In this document: piece by piece, positions 1 through 8,244 of the stretch
Position numbering within the stretch: position 1 is the stretch's first letter
Layout: every line of letters starts with the position of its first letter
Assembly (NCBI GenBank): GCA_001772005.1
Contig: MERI01000226.1
Span: 1 to 58,913, forward strand
From: Betaproteobacteria bacterium RIFCSPLOWO2_12_FULL_62_58
Lineage (GTDB): Bacteria > Pseudomonadota > Gammaproteobacteria > Burkholderiales > SG8-41
Reading direction: 5' to 3'
DNA length: 58,913 nt
Made by a program: the position numbers and the translations under genes
Notes under the pieces: generated by a model
Told to the model about the DNA's origin: nothing
The model's input: the letters and a program-made list of their open reading frames with translations, nothing else
Database searches by the model: none

Positions 1-1
1 C

Positions 2-802
2 TCCGGCTCCGATAACCGTCTGCCGCCTGAGGACGATCCCAGGGCTGGTGTGAGGCTCAAGGCCGAGCGGCAGGGCGACGCGTGGATTTTGAACGGCGAG
101 AAGGTGTTTATCGCAAACGGCAGCGTGGCCAAGCTCTTTTTCGTGCGTGCCCGCACGGACCCGAAGGTCGATGTGAAGCGCGGCACTACGCTTTTTCTGG
201 TGCCGAGCGATACGCCGGGCTTCCGGTCGGGCAAGGTCTTCAACAAGCGAGGCTGGCGGTTCTACCAGAACGCGGAGCTGATTTTCGAGAACGCGCGTGT
301 GCCGCACGCCAATGTCGTGGGCGAGGTGAACGGTGGGGCGACCGCGCGCGGAGGCGACCTGTCACAGTTCGGCGATCTCGAGCTGGCGGCCAACGCGCTG
401 GGGGTGTGCGAGGCCGCAGTCGAGCTCGCGATGCGGCGCGCCCGCACGCGGCGAGCAGGGGATAAGAACGTTATAGACCAACAGATCAGTCAGCTGAAGC
501 TCTCGGAGATGCACATGCTTACCGAAGCGTTGCGCTCGTTCGTCATGCGCACGGCGTGGGAGCGGGACCGCGCGGTGGCGCGAGATGAGCAGGCGCGCGA
601 TTTTATGCCTGCTCTGTTCGTAACGAATTTTTCGAAAACGGTCATACAACGCGTCACGGAGCTCAACCTGGACATCCACGGCGCTGCTGGCGGTGCCATG
701 GACGCCTATGCGGATAAGCTGGTCCGGGACGCGATGATATGGACGCATCTCGCCGGGGATTCCGTGGTGCGCATGAAGGCGATCAGGCACTTGCTCAAAT
801 AG
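2..802 (+). CDS. acyl-CoA dehydrogenase, C-terminal part (5' end outside window)
   Basis: The reading frame is open from base 2, so the gene begins upstream of the window; the GTG at 50 is internal. The first residues (SGSD, then LKAERQGDAWILNGEKVFI) match the middle beta-barrel domain of FAD acyl-CoA dehydrogenases. The helical C-terminal domain follows, with the family-typical DIHGAAGG segment and an RDA region near the end. These enzymes catalyse alpha,beta-dehydrogenation of acyl-CoA thioesters and pass electrons to ETF. The substrate cannot be told from this part. The next gene is convergent, on the opposite strand. Confidence 0.9.
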   Translation, partial: SGSDNRLPPEDDPRAGVRLKAERQGDAWILNGEKVFIANGSVAKLFFVRARTDPKVDVKRGTTLFLVPSDTPGFRSGKVFNKRGWRFYQNAELIFENARVPHANVVGEVNGGATARGGDLSQFGDLELAANALGVCEAAVELAMRRARTRRAGDKNVIDQQISQLKLSEMHMLTEALRSFVMRTAWERDRAVARDEQARDFMPALFVTNFSKTVIQRVTELNLDIHGAAGGAMDAYADKLVRDAMIWTHLAGDSVVRMKAIRHLLK

Positions 803-935
803 ACGATTCCTGCGTTGAGCATATGCGCCCAACAACTTCGTCATGGAGCAGGCCTTCGCGAATAACTGTGGTGCGCAAATACTTGCGGCGTGCGAATGTC
901 ATCTCGATACCATGGCGATCAGGCGATGTCCGGCG

Positions 936-1427
936 CTAGACTTTCCCCGCCTTGCGCTTCTTGAGGTGTGCCAGAACGCCTTTCTTGCCGGCGGCGGTCT
1001 TCGGCTTCCAGGTGTTCTTGTGCTTGAAAAGGTCCTCTTTCTGCCATACATGCGTCGCATCGCCCATGTCGACGACAAACACCTCGCAGCCGTCCGGATA
1101 CTCGTAAGGTCCGTGGAGAATGTCCCAGCCAAACACATAGTCCCCGGGGCGCAGATCCTTGCCGGCCACGCACATGCGCCCCTTGGTCACCAGGATCGAA
1201 TGCCAGCTGTTGTGGGTATGCGCGGGTTCGACGTAGCCCGCCGGAAACCGCAGCTTCATGTCGATGCGCTTCATGACCGGATCGTAGTTCAGAACCTTGA
1301 CCTTGAGTCCGGGCGGCAGCTTGAGCAGCCCGCGCACGTCGTCGCTTTCCCATTCGACCTCGTGGTCGTGAATCGCCCTGAACGTGTGGTCGCGGCCGTC
1401 TGCGGCTTTGCGTTTCTTCGCTTTCAT
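936..1427 (-). CDS. cupin-domain protein
   Basis: About 163 residues with one cupin beta-barrel. A histidine cluster (PAHTHNSWHSILVTKGRM) and the later glycine/proline turn (LRPGDYVFGWDILHGP) correspond to the two cupin metal-binding motifs. The C-terminus is lysine-rich. Two ATGs are possible, 1436 and 1427; the purine-rich stretch before them is better spaced for 1427. It lies 48 nt downstream of the Bug receptor on the same strand, so co-transcription is plausible. Function and substrate are unknown; enzymes and simple ligand binders share this fold. Confidence 0.75.
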   Translation of the reverse strand: MKAKKRKAADGRDHTFRAIHDHEVEWESDDVRGLLKLPPGLKVKVLNYDPVMKRIDMKLRFPAGYVEPAHTHNSWHSILVTKGRMCVAGKDLRPGDYVFGWDILHGPYEYPDGCEVFVVDMGDATHVWQKEDLFKHKNTWKPKTAAGKKGVLAHLKKRKAGKV

Positions 1428-1475
1428 GTTGCGCATTCTCCCGGTTATCCGATTTCAATTCCGGGGCTCCCTGGA

Positions 1476-2444
1476 TTACTGCATCGGGATCCCTGCCGCT
1501 TTGACGACCTTGCCCCACTTGTCGATTTCGGACTTGAGGAACGCGCCGAATTCCTCGGGTTTCGAGCCCACGGCCTCGGCGCCGTCGGCCGCGAGCTTGT
1601 CGCGCATCTCGGGCGCGTGGAGGATTGCCGAAATTTCGGTCTGCAGCTTCGCGACTACCGGCTGCGGTGTGCCCGCGGGCGCGGCGATCCCGTACCAGCC
1701 GACCACCTCGTAACCTGCGACGCCGCCTTCCGCCACGGTGGGAACATCGGGCAGGCTGGAGACTCGCGTCGCGCTGGTGACGCCCAGCGCGCGCAACCGG
1801 CCCGTCTTCAGATGCGGCAAAGGCGGCAGCAGCGTCGACATCAGCAAAGGTACGTGACCTGACATCGTGTCGAGCAGCGCGGGGCCCGTGCCCTTGTACG
1901 GCACGTGCTCGAGCTTGATGCCGGCCATGTGGTTGAAAAGCTCCATCGTAAGGTGCGGCCCGGTGCCGACGCCGGATGAGGCATAGGCGAGATCACCGGG
2001 GCGCGACTTGGCGAGCGCGATCATCTGCTTCAAGTTGCGCACCGGCAGCGTCGGATGCATGACGAGGAGGTTGGGCATGGCCGCGACCTGTGTCACCGGC
2101 GCGAAGTCGCGGATCGGATCGTACGGCACTTTCTTGTAGAGCACGGTGTTGATGGCGAGCGGCGTCGCGGTCATCACGAGCGTGTAGCCGTCGGGTGGCG
2201 ATTTGGCGACGAGCGAAATGCCGATCATCTGGCCGGCGCCGGGCCGATTGTCGATGATCACCTGCTGCCCCCAGCGCGCCGTCAGCTTGACCGAGAGCTG
2301 TCGCGCGAGGATGTCCGTGCCGCCGCCGGGCGAGGACGGAACGATGATGCGTATTGGCTTCACCGGATATTCCTGCGCCTGCGCAGCGCCTGAGGCGAGC
2401 AGCAGTGCGAGCATAACAGCAATGAAGTAAACGAGTCTGCTCAC
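1476..2444 (-). CDS. Bug-family tripartite tricarboxylate transporter substrate-binding protein
   Basis: The mature part opens with YPVKPIRIIVPSSPGGGTDI, the hallmark of TctC/Bug periplasmic receptors. The rest matches in order (DNRPGAGQMIG, PYKGTGPALLD, PDVPTVAEGG). I take GTG 2444 as start because GGAGGAGATC lies directly upstream and it yields a clean signal peptide (VYFIAVMLALLLASGAAQAQ). The open frame runs 70 codons further upstream, but only through non-coding sequence and a hairpin. At 322 aa it has the family length. It would bind a carboxylate or similar small ligand; no TctA/TctB genes are adjacent, as is common for the expanded Bug families of Burkholderiales. Confidence 0.92.
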   Translation of the reverse strand: MSRLVYFIAVMLALLLASGAAQAQEYPVKPIRIIVPSSPGGGTDILARQLSVKLTARWGQQVIIDNRPGAGQMIGISLVAKSPPDGYTLVMTATPLAINTVLYKKVPYDPIRDFAPVTQVAAMPNLLVMHPTLPVRNLKQMIALAKSRPGDLAYASSGVGTGPHLTMELFNHMAGIKLEHVPYKGTGPALLDTMSGHVPLLMSTLLPPLPHLKTGRLRALGVTSATRVSSLPDVPTVAEGGVAGYEVVGWYGIAAPAGTPQPVVAKLQTEISAILHAPEMRDKLAADGAEAVGSKPEEFGAFLKSEIDKWGKVVKAAGIPMQ

Positions 2445-2601
2445 GATCTCCTCCGGAGAAGGGTAATGAGAAAGGTAAAATCTATCCAGTCTATCCACCC
2501 GCCGCGATCCTGTGCGTGACCGGAACCCCTTCGTAATGGCTCCGAGACCCGCATTAGTGAGTTCGCGTAAATGGGTGACAGTCAATTTACGCCTCGAATC
2601 T

Positions 2602-2624
2602 CCCTTCTCCCCTCGGGAGAAGGG
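2602..2624. repeat. CCCTTCTCCC/GGGAGAAGGG hairpin
   Basis: A perfect 10-bp stem with a 3-nt loop lies in the 592-nt spacer before the SEC-C gene. The identical stem arms recur at 34822-34847, so this is a dispersed element rather than a site-specific terminator. The rest of the spacer holds two further palindromes (2710-2743 and 2879-2917) and no convincing gene. Confidence 0.6.
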
Positions 2625-2709
2625 CAGGGATGAGAGCTGAGCATTGTCAGGCATCTATTGAATGCTCAGTAGGCGCAGATTTCGGCGTCGCGATCGCGTT
2701 CATGTGGCT

Positions 2710-2743
2710 AGGAGTGTGTCGGACATTGTCCCGACACACTCCT
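2710..2743. repeat. GTCGGAC-type palindrome, copy 1
   Basis: Perfect 13-bp inverted repeat (2710-2722 with 2731-2743) around an 8-nt loop. Its outer arm AGGAGTGTGTC resembles the outer arm of the 47933-47968 palindrome (AGGAGTTTGTC), and both centre on a GTCGGAC/GTCCGAC core. It could act as a bidirectional terminator or be a REP-like dispersed repeat. Confidence 0.6.
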
Positions 2744-2878
2744 TACGTAAAACCGCCCGGGCAAGAGCTGACAAGAAACGATATCGAGTAGCCCGAACCG
2801 CAAAAAACTGTGCATGCCGCCGCCGTTTTGAGATGGTTTGAAGTCGCATTGTGTGAAATCCGCGGTCGGTTTTGCTTT

Positions 2879-2917
2879 TAGCAGCCTGATCGGACTGGTA
2901 AGTCCGACAGGCTGCTA
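2879..2917. repeat. GTCCGAC-type palindrome, copy 2
   Basis: Left arm TAGCAGCCTG plus TCGGACT, 4-nt loop, right arm AGTCCGA plus CAGGCTGCTA, with a single unpaired A at 2889. The stem is 17 bp. It shares the central GTCCGA core with copies at 2710 and 47933 but has different outer arms. Confidence 0.6.
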
Positions 2918-3036
2918 GACCAGTCGACAAGATGACAAATACTGCACCCCATGACCCTGCCCAATGCCATAGACTTATACAATCGGCAAGAAGTAGACAT
3001 TCGAGAAATTGATCCTGTCCTTTAGAATTCGGATTA

Positions 3037-4770
3037 ATGTCTGATACGTTCCGGCGGAATGGCCCGAAAATCGGCCGCAACGACGCGTGCATCTGCGGCA
3101 GCGGCCGGAAGTTCAAGCATTGCCATGGCGGGTCGCAGTATGCCTTGCCGAACCTGATAGCCACCGCAGACCTTGAGCGGCAGATTGTCGCCGAAGGCAA
3201 GCGCCAATTCGAGCGCCACAAGGCCCGCGAAATGCAGCGCCAGAAGCAGCAGGGTTTGGGACGGCCCATCATTTCCGTCGAGCACAAAGGCTACCGCTTT
3301 GTCGCCGTGGGAAACCGCATGCACTACGGCAAGTGGAAAACCTTCGCCGACTTTCTGCACAACTACATCAAGGTCACGATCGGCAGCGATTGGGGCAATG
3401 CCGAGATTGCGAAGCCGCTAGGAGAGCGCCATCCACTCATGCAGTGGTACGACAAACTCTGCCACTTGCAGATGGCGCATGCCGGGAAACCAGGCGAGCT
3501 GTTCAGTACCCCGGTCACGGGAGCTGTATCAGCCTATAACAGGCTGGCCTACAACCTGTATCTGATCGCACACAACGGGAAAGACATTCAAACCCGGCTC
3601 TTGGCCCGCCTCAAGAACAAAGACAACTTCCAGGGCGCGTATTACGAAACCCAAGTCGCGGCCTGGCTGACAAAAGCGGGCTTCGAGCTTGAGTTCGAAG
3701 ACGAGCAGGACATGTCTAGCACCCACTGCGAGTTCACCGCGACCTATGTGCCGACCGGAGAGAAGTATTCCGTCGAGGCGAAGTCGCGTGAGACGCGCCC
3801 GGGCGGTTCTGCGCGAACACCCGTCGGCCAGCAGTTACGCAAGGCGCTGGTAAAGAAAGCCGACCACAAGCGGCTGGTCTTTATCGACCTGAATAAAGCC
3901 CTGCACACCCAGGAGGCCGCCTATAGAGCGGCGGAACGCGCCGAGTGCATCCTTAAGCAATCCGAGAAAATAATGGAGATTGACGGTGCGCCGGCGCCGC
4001 CCGCCTATGTGTGCATTACCAACATGAACGACCAGCATGCGTTGGATGATTCGGCCATTGCCACCATGGTTTCGTTCTCCGGCTTCAAGCTCCCCGATTT
4101 CATGAGCGAGTATGAATCCCCGCGCGATGCGGCCCGGGCGCGGGAACGGCACTTGCCCATGTTCAGGCTCTTGAAGTCCATCGAAGAACATTTCGAGATC
4201 CCCCAAACCTTCGGCGGGGAGTTGCCGTCCGAGGTGTTCTCCACCGATCCGATGCCGCGCTTGAAGGTCGGCCAGCTTTATCTGGTGCCGGGCCCGGACG
4301 GAGTGGAAGTACCTGCCGAACTCATGCAGGCCGTCGTGATGGACAAGAAAGCTTACGCCGTATTGCGCGATCCCAAGAGCGGCAAGAACTGGATCGGCAC
4401 ATTCGAAATGACGCCCGAGGAGCTGGCGGACTACGCCCGGCATCCCGATACCTATTTTGGCGTTTATCAAAGGCAGAGCAAGGGCCTTCAGACGATCATG
4501 GACATGTACGACTTCTTCGCCGAGAGTCATGAGAACACGCCCAAGGACAAGCTAATCGCCCTATTGCCCAACTATCCCGACCAAGAGGAGCTAAAGCGTC
4601 TCAGTCAGAAGGAATTGGTGGAGATCGTCGCAGAACGCTATACCTACGGGGCAATGGCCAGCGGCTTTAAGCCCAAGACGCGGGAAGAAATCCGTACCGG
4701 GCGGCGTGGGCACGGACGTGCGCCTGCCCAACCCGAAGAGGTAAAGCCGCCCGCAGAAGGCGACGATTAA
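3037..4770 (+). CDS. SEC-C motif protein with possible PD-(D/E)XK nuclease-like core
   Basis: 577 aa. Residues 12-32 contain a SEC-C zinc motif (C18-x-C20, x8, H28-C29), usually a metal-binding accessory module. The remainder is not a family I can name. Around residues 200-250 there is a plausible endonuclease-like triad: E204 in YYETQVAAWL, E232 in HCEFTATY and E247-A-K249 in SVEAKS, spaced as in PD-(D/E)XK folds. The C-terminal tail is basic (TGRRGHGRAPAQ). The gene stands alone between spacers rich in palindromes and lacks a housekeeping neighbour, which fits an accessory or defence gene. The nuclease assignment is inference from motif spacing only. Confidence 0.7.
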   Translation: MSDTFRRNGPKIGRNDACICGSGRKFKHCHGGSQYALPNLIATADLERQIVAEGKRQFERHKAREMQRQKQQGLGRPIISVEHKGYRFVAVGNRMHYGKWKTFADFLHNYIKVTIGSDWGNAEIAKPLGERHPLMQWYDKLCHLQMAHAGKPGELFSTPVTGAVSAYNRLAYNLYLIAHNGKDIQTRLLARLKNKDNFQGAYYETQVAAWLTKAGFELEFEDEQDMSSTHCEFTATYVPTGEKYSVEAKSRETRPGGSARTPVGQQLRKALVKKADHKRLVFIDLNKALHTQEAAYRAAERAECILKQSEKIMEIDGAPAPPAYVCITNMNDQHALDDSAIATMVSFSGFKLPDFMSEYESPRDAARARERHLPMFRLLKSIEEHFEIPQTFGGELPSEVFSTDPMPRLKVGQLYLVPGPDGVEVPAELMQAVVMDKKAYAVLRDPKSGKNWIGTFEMTPEELADYARHPDTYFGVYQRQSKGLQTIMDMYDFFAESHENTPKDKLIALLPNYPDQEELKRLSQKELVEIVAERYTYGAMASGFKPKTREEIRTGRRGHGRAPAQPEEVKPPAEGDD

Positions 4771-5588
4771 ACGGAAGGGGCCAGGCTCAATTTCCTGAAC
4801 GTCCGCTGTGGGTCGAAAGCCACCGTTCGCGGACGGCTGGAATCGATCTGAGGCGGTCGTTCGCGCTGACTGTTGATTCAAGTTCGTGGTTCGAGCCCAG
4901 GCGGGGATTCGAACCCCGGTTACCACCGTGAGACTTGGCGCCACTCCCACGGCGGCACCGGATTAGGATCGGCCCGCAGGCTGTAGAGCGCGGCGCGCGT
5001 TCGCCTGGCGCCGCCCCAATATTTCCGAAGGGCCTTACCGCACAGCAGTTCATGGAGCACCTGCGCTCGCGGATGAAAACATTCTAAAACTATTTAAAAA
5101 AAGCCTGCACCACATCAAGGAAATCACGGGAAGCACGCTCGTTCACATCCTCACCGATCCCCAACCTTTCGATAACTCGTTCTGGTATCTGAACAGGGGG
5201 CCGGGCGAACCGCAGTCGCAGGGTTTTCCACGGGGCCGGCGCCCGCCCGTCTAAGCTGGGAAGCGAACGGCCCAGTGGGTACGCTCCAGGCCGTCGCAAT
5301 ACCGGCGTTCCTCACGCATGGGGCTCCTGGGCTCCGCGAGGCGTAGCGGCCACACATGGGTAATCATTTTAGTCCGCGTCCTGTATCATACGAACCTCCC
5401 AGCCGAGCGCGGATATCTGGGGCTGGTATCTCGTTCAGGTGACGGTATCTTTGACGGTATCCCATCGAGAATTACATTGATAACATCAGAAAAACAGCAG
5501 ATTACGGCTTGTTTCAACCTTATGGCGCGTTACGTCGAGCGGCTGCGACAGATTGACAACGGCGCCTGAAGGGGTTTCGGGGATACGC
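4771..5588. other. 818-nt spacer with decayed sequence and a tRNA T-arm-like hairpin
   Basis: No gene can be supported here. At 4902-4918 a 5-bp stem with a TTCGAAT loop (minus strand) looks like a tRNA T-arm followed by an acceptor-like strand, but no matching 5' acceptor, D-arm or CCA is present. Around 4990-5250 short coding-like stretches occur in different frames, suggesting gene decay. The 300 nt before ribBA contain no FMN-riboswitch core that I can recognise. Confidence 0.45.
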
Positions 5589-6689
5589 ATGGCCATCAGT
5601 CCGATTACGGAAATCATCGCCGACATCAAGGCCGGGAAAATGGTCGTTCTCGTGGACGAGGAAGACCGCGAGAACGAAGGCGACCTGCTGATGGCGGCGG
5701 AGTTCGTCACGCCCGAAGCGATTAACTTCATGGCGCGTTACGGGCGCGGACTCATTTGCCTCACGCTGACCGAGGAGCGCTGCCGGCAGTTGAATCTCGC
5801 GCTGATGGTCGCCAATAACCGCTCCCCGCTCGGCACCAATTTCACCGTGTCGATCGAGGCTGCGGAAGGTGTCACGACGGGCATTTCCGCCGCCGATCGC
5901 GCCCGCACCGTGCAGGCGGCGATCCGGCCCGACGGAAGCCCGCGCGACATCGTCCAGCCCGGCCATATTTTCCCGCTGATGGCGGAGGACGGCGGCGTGT
6001 TGGTGCGCACGGGCCACACCGAAGCCGGCTGCGACCTCGCGCGGCTGGCGGGGCTCATGCCGGCGGCGGTGATCTGCGAGATCCTCAAGGACAACGGCGA
6101 TATGGCGCGCCTGCCCGATCTGGAAGTGTTCGCGGAGCAGCACGGACTCAGGATCGGGACCATTGCCGACCTGATTCATTATCGCAGCAGCACCGAGTCG
6201 CTGGTGCGGCGGGTCGCCGAGCGCGACATCGACACCGTGCACGGCCGGTTCCGGCTCTACGCTTACAGCGACATGATCGGCAATGAGACGCACCTGGCGC
6301 TGGTCAAGGGCCGGCCCGGCCCTGACCAGGAAGTGCTGGTGCGCGTGCACGAGCCGGTGTCGGTCATCGACCTGCTGGATACCGCCAGCAGGAGTCACTC
6401 GTGGAATTTCCATGACGCGCTCGCCACCGTGAGCCGCGCGGACTGCGGCGTAATCGTGCTGCTGCATCGCCTGGAAACTGCGGCGGAGCTGCTCGAGCGC
6501 GCGGAACCGCAACAGACTGACGCGGCGGCGCCCAAGATCGCGCTGCGCAATTACGGCATCGGCGCCCAGATACTGAGGGACCTCAAAGTGAAGAAGATGC
6601 GGCTGCTGGCGCTGCCGCGGCGCATGCCAAGCATGGCTGGCTTCGACCTCGAGGTCACGGGCTACCTGCAACCAGGGACGGGAACGTGA
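5589..6689 (+). CDS. ribBA: RibBA-type 3,4-dihydroxy-2-butanone-4-phosphate synthase with degenerate GTP cyclohydrolase II domain
   Basis: The N-terminal half is DHBP synthase, which converts ribulose-5-phosphate to the four-carbon precursor of riboflavin: [18 protein letters not shown] acidic/Mg site, [16 protein letters not shown] and [14 protein letters not shown] are all present. The C-terminal half keeps the GTP cyclohydrolase II length and fold signals ([27 protein letters not shown]) but lacks the three zinc cysteines and the CDCG segment, so it is probably not a cyclohydrolase. I chose ATG 5589 because homologues start MxISPxxEII; an in-frame start at 5553 adds 12 residues. Riboflavin genes ribBA-ribH-nusB follow in order. 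The stop codon (6687-6689) lies inside the first unit of a repeat array. Confidence 0.93.
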   Translation: MAISPITEIIADIKAGKMVVLVDEEDRENEGDLLMAAEFVTPEAINFMARYGRGLICLTLTEERCRQLNLALMVANNRSPLGTNFTVSIEAAEGVTTGISAADRARTVQAAIRPDGSPRDIVQPGHIFPLMAEDGGVLVRTGHTEAGCDLARLAGLMPAAVICEILKDNGDMARLPDLEVFAEQHGLRIGTIADLIHYRSSTESLVRRVAERDIDTVHGRFRLYAYSDMIGNETHLALVKGRPGPDQEVLVRVHEPVSVIDLLDTASRSHSWNFHDALATVSRADCGVIVLLHRLETAAELLERAEPQQTDAAAPKIALRNYGIGAQILRDLKVKKMRLLALPRRMPSMAGFDLEVTGYLQPGTGT

Positions 6690-6772
6690 GGGCGGGAGAG
6701 CGTGAGAGCGAGAGGGCGCAAGCGACCCTTTGACTTTCCACCTCACGACTTCACGATCTCACGATCTCACGG
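6686..6772. repeat. period-8 GTGAGAGC/TCACGATC hairpin array A
   Basis: The left arm (6686-6718) is degenerate 8-nt units of the GTGAGAGC type; the right arm (6742-6772) is TCACGATC-type 8-nt units of opposite polarity. The spacer between arms contains CGACCC and ACTTTCC, as in array B. The array fills essentially the whole ribBA-ribH gap, starting at the ribBA stop codon and ending 7 nt before the ribH ATG. Confidence 0.85.
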
Positions 6773-6779
6773 AATCTGA

Positions 6780-7247
6780 ATGGCACGCTACGACAACATC
6801 GAGGAACTGGAACCCGATCGCAGCGGCGCGGGTCTGCGCATCGGCATCGTGATGAGCCGCTTCAACATCGACGTCGGCGAGGGCCTGCTGTCGAGCTGCA
6901 CCGCGACGCTCGTCAGCCACGGCGTGCGCGAGTCCGACATGCGCATCGTGACCGTGCCCGGCGCGCTGGAAGTGCCGCTCACGCTGCAGAAACTGGCGCA
7001 GAGCGGGAAATACGATGCGCTGATCGCGCTTGGCGCGGTGGTTCGCGGCGAAACCTATCATTTCGAGATCGTCGCCAACGAGGCGGCGGGTGGGATCACC
7101 ACCGTTCAGCTCGATACCGGCGTGCCGATCGCCAACGGCATCCTCACCACCGATAGCGACGACCAGGCGCTCGGGCGCATGGCGCAAAAGGGCGCCGAGT
7201 GCGCACAGGCCGCAATCGAGATGGCGAATCTATTGAAAAGAATTTGA
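6780..7247 (+). CDS. ribH: 6,7-dimethyl-8-ribityllumazine synthase
   Basis: 155 aa, normal family length. It condenses 5-amino-6-ribitylamino-uracil with the RibB product to form lumazine, the penultimate step of riboflavin synthesis. Visible signatures are SRFN near residue 26, VPGALEVPL (59-67), [14 protein letters not shown] with catalytic H94, and [11 protein letters not shown]. Such proteins form hollow 60-mers or pentamers in the cytosol. The start sits just after repeat array A. Confidence 0.97.
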   Translation: MARYDNIEELEPDRSGAGLRIGIVMSRFNIDVGEGLLSSCTATLVSHGVRESDMRIVTVPGALEVPLTLQKLAQSGKYDALIALGAVVRGETYHFEIVANEAAGGITTVQLDTGVPIANGILTTDSDDQALGRMAQKGAECAQAAIEMANLLKRI

Positions 7248-7280
7248 GAGACGGGATTTTCCGTTGTTTTCGATTGAATC

Positions 7281-7308
7281 TTGTCCATCCTGTTGATCCT
7301 GTCCATTC
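7281..7308. repeat. short period-9 array before nusB
   Basis: Three degenerate 9-nt units (GTCCATCCT, GTTGATCCT, GTCCATTC) lie in the 65-nt ribH-nusB gap. A similar pair (CTATCCAGT, CTATCCACC) is at 2478-2496 upstream of the Bug receptor. Only one arm is visible. Confidence 0.5.
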
Positions 7309-7312
7309 ACAA

Positions 7313-7741
7313 ATGATGAAAACCAGTCGCAGGCGTTCGCGCGAATTCGCGCTTCAGGGCCTGTATCAATGGCAGTTGGCGCGAACCGATCCCGAGACCA
7401 TCACCCGCCAGCTCGCCGAAGCGAGGGGGTTCGACAAGATCGATGGCGCGTATTTTTCAATACTGCTCAACGGCGCGATCGGGCAGGCACGGATGCTCGA
7501 AGAGCAGCTTGCGCCTTGTCTTGACCGCGCCTTCGCGGGCTTGAGCCCGGTCGAGCGCGGCATTCTGCTGCTCGCCGGCTACGAGCTCACGCACTGTCCC
7601 GAAGTCCCGTACCGGGTGGTGATCAACGAGGCGGTCGAACTCGCCAAGACCTATGGCGGCACCGATGGCCACAAGTTCGTCAACGGCGTGCTCGACAAGC
7701 TTGCCGCCCGCTTGCGGGCCGCCGAAGTGAAGTCCGCGTGA
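7313..7741 (+). CDS. nusB: transcription antitermination factor NusB
   Basis: 142 aa from ATG 7313 (a second ATG follows at once at 7316). All-helical RNA-binding protein that joins NusE/S10 on boxA RNA in rRNA antitermination. Signatures: RRRSREFALQGLYQWQL at the N-terminus, LSPVERGILLLAGYEL in the middle and the C-terminal VINEAVELAKTYGGTDGHKF. Placement directly after ribH is the usual proteobacterial order. The four-base overlap region at its end (GTGACGAAGG) leads into the next small gene. Confidence 0.96.
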   Translation: MMKTSRRRSREFALQGLYQWQLARTDPETITRQLAEARGFDKIDGAYFSILLNGAIGQARMLEEQLAPCLDRAFAGLSPVERGILLLAGYELTHCPEVPYRVVINEAVELAKTYGGTDGHKFVNGVLDKLAARLRAAEVKSA

Positions 7742-7767
7742 CGAAGGAACCCCTTAAGGAGGCTGCT

Positions 7768-8022
7768 ATGGACGAACGGCTCAAGAAACGGATACGCTGG
7801 TTCAACTTTGCGGGGATGGTCAATCTCGTGCTCGGCATATACGTGCTGATACAGGGCCCTGCCTTCCTGCCGCGCGATACCCTGGTGGTGCTGGTGCTGT
7901 TTTTCCTCGCCTTCGCCGCGGTCGACTTCTATTTTCCGTACGCGCTGAAGAAGAAATGGCTCGAAGAGCAGGCCAGGAAGTTGAGCCAGCAAGGCCTCCC
8001 GGTGAATGAAGTGAAGGAGTAA
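7768..8022 (+). CDS. small two-helix membrane protein
   Basis: 84 aa from ATG 7768, which has AAGGAGG five bases upstream; the in-frame GTG at 7738 lacks this. Two hydrophobic segments (about residues 16-33 and 40-60) separated by PRDT suggest a hairpin inner-membrane protein with charged ends. It sits between nusB and thiL, so it is likely co-transcribed with them. No function can be assigned from sequence. Confidence 0.75.
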   Translation: MDERLKKRIRWFNFAGMVNLVLGIYVLIQGPAFLPRDTLVVLVLFFLAFAAVDFYFPYALKKKWLEEQARKLSQQGLPVNEVKE

Positions 8023-8053
8023 AGGAGTGTGGGAGGAATGAGAGAAGATCAAC

Positions 8054-8208
8054 GTGAGGGCGTGAGAGCGGGAGAGCGGGGGGCGTGAGAGCGGGAGAGC
8101 GTGAGAGCGGGAGAGCGGCAACGACCCGCTTACTTTCCACCTCACCATTTCACGATCTCACGATTTCCCGGACTTTCAATCTCCCGACCTCCCGATTTCA
8201 CGATTCAC
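8054..8208. repeat. period-8 GTGAGAGC/TCACGATT hairpin array B
   Basis: The left arm (8054-8119) has about eight units of GTGAGAGC/GGGAGAGC type. A 21-nt spacer with CGACCC and ACTTTCC follows, almost the same as in array A. The right arm (8141-8208) has TCACGATC, TCCCGACC and related 8-nt units. It occupies the gap before thiL. Confidence 0.85.
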
Positions 8209-8244
8209 AGCAAGTTATCGGCCGTCAGTCGCCAGTCACGCATC

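Noticed and set aside
739..939. 66-codon frame between the acyl-CoA dehydrogenase and the cupin gene
   Set aside because: It overlaps the dehydrogenase end; its tail (YLRRANVISIPWRSGDVRR) looks slightly protein-like but has no start or context, so at most a remnant.
4860..4950. Possible tRNA on the minus strand
   Set aside because: Only a T-arm-like hairpin (4902-4918) and an acceptor-like strand are present; no anticodon arm, D-arm, matching 5' acceptor or CCA.
5318..5569. 83-codon frame before ribBA
   Set aside because: No ribosome site, no family resemblance, and it overlaps the ribBA start.
5300..5588. FMN riboswitch upstream of ribBA
   Set aside because: The conserved riboswitch core segments could not be found; only AT-rich promoter-like sequence is seen.
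8101..8244. N-terminal extension of thiL
   Set aside because: These codons are repeat array B; the conserved ThiL start is at GTG 8245.
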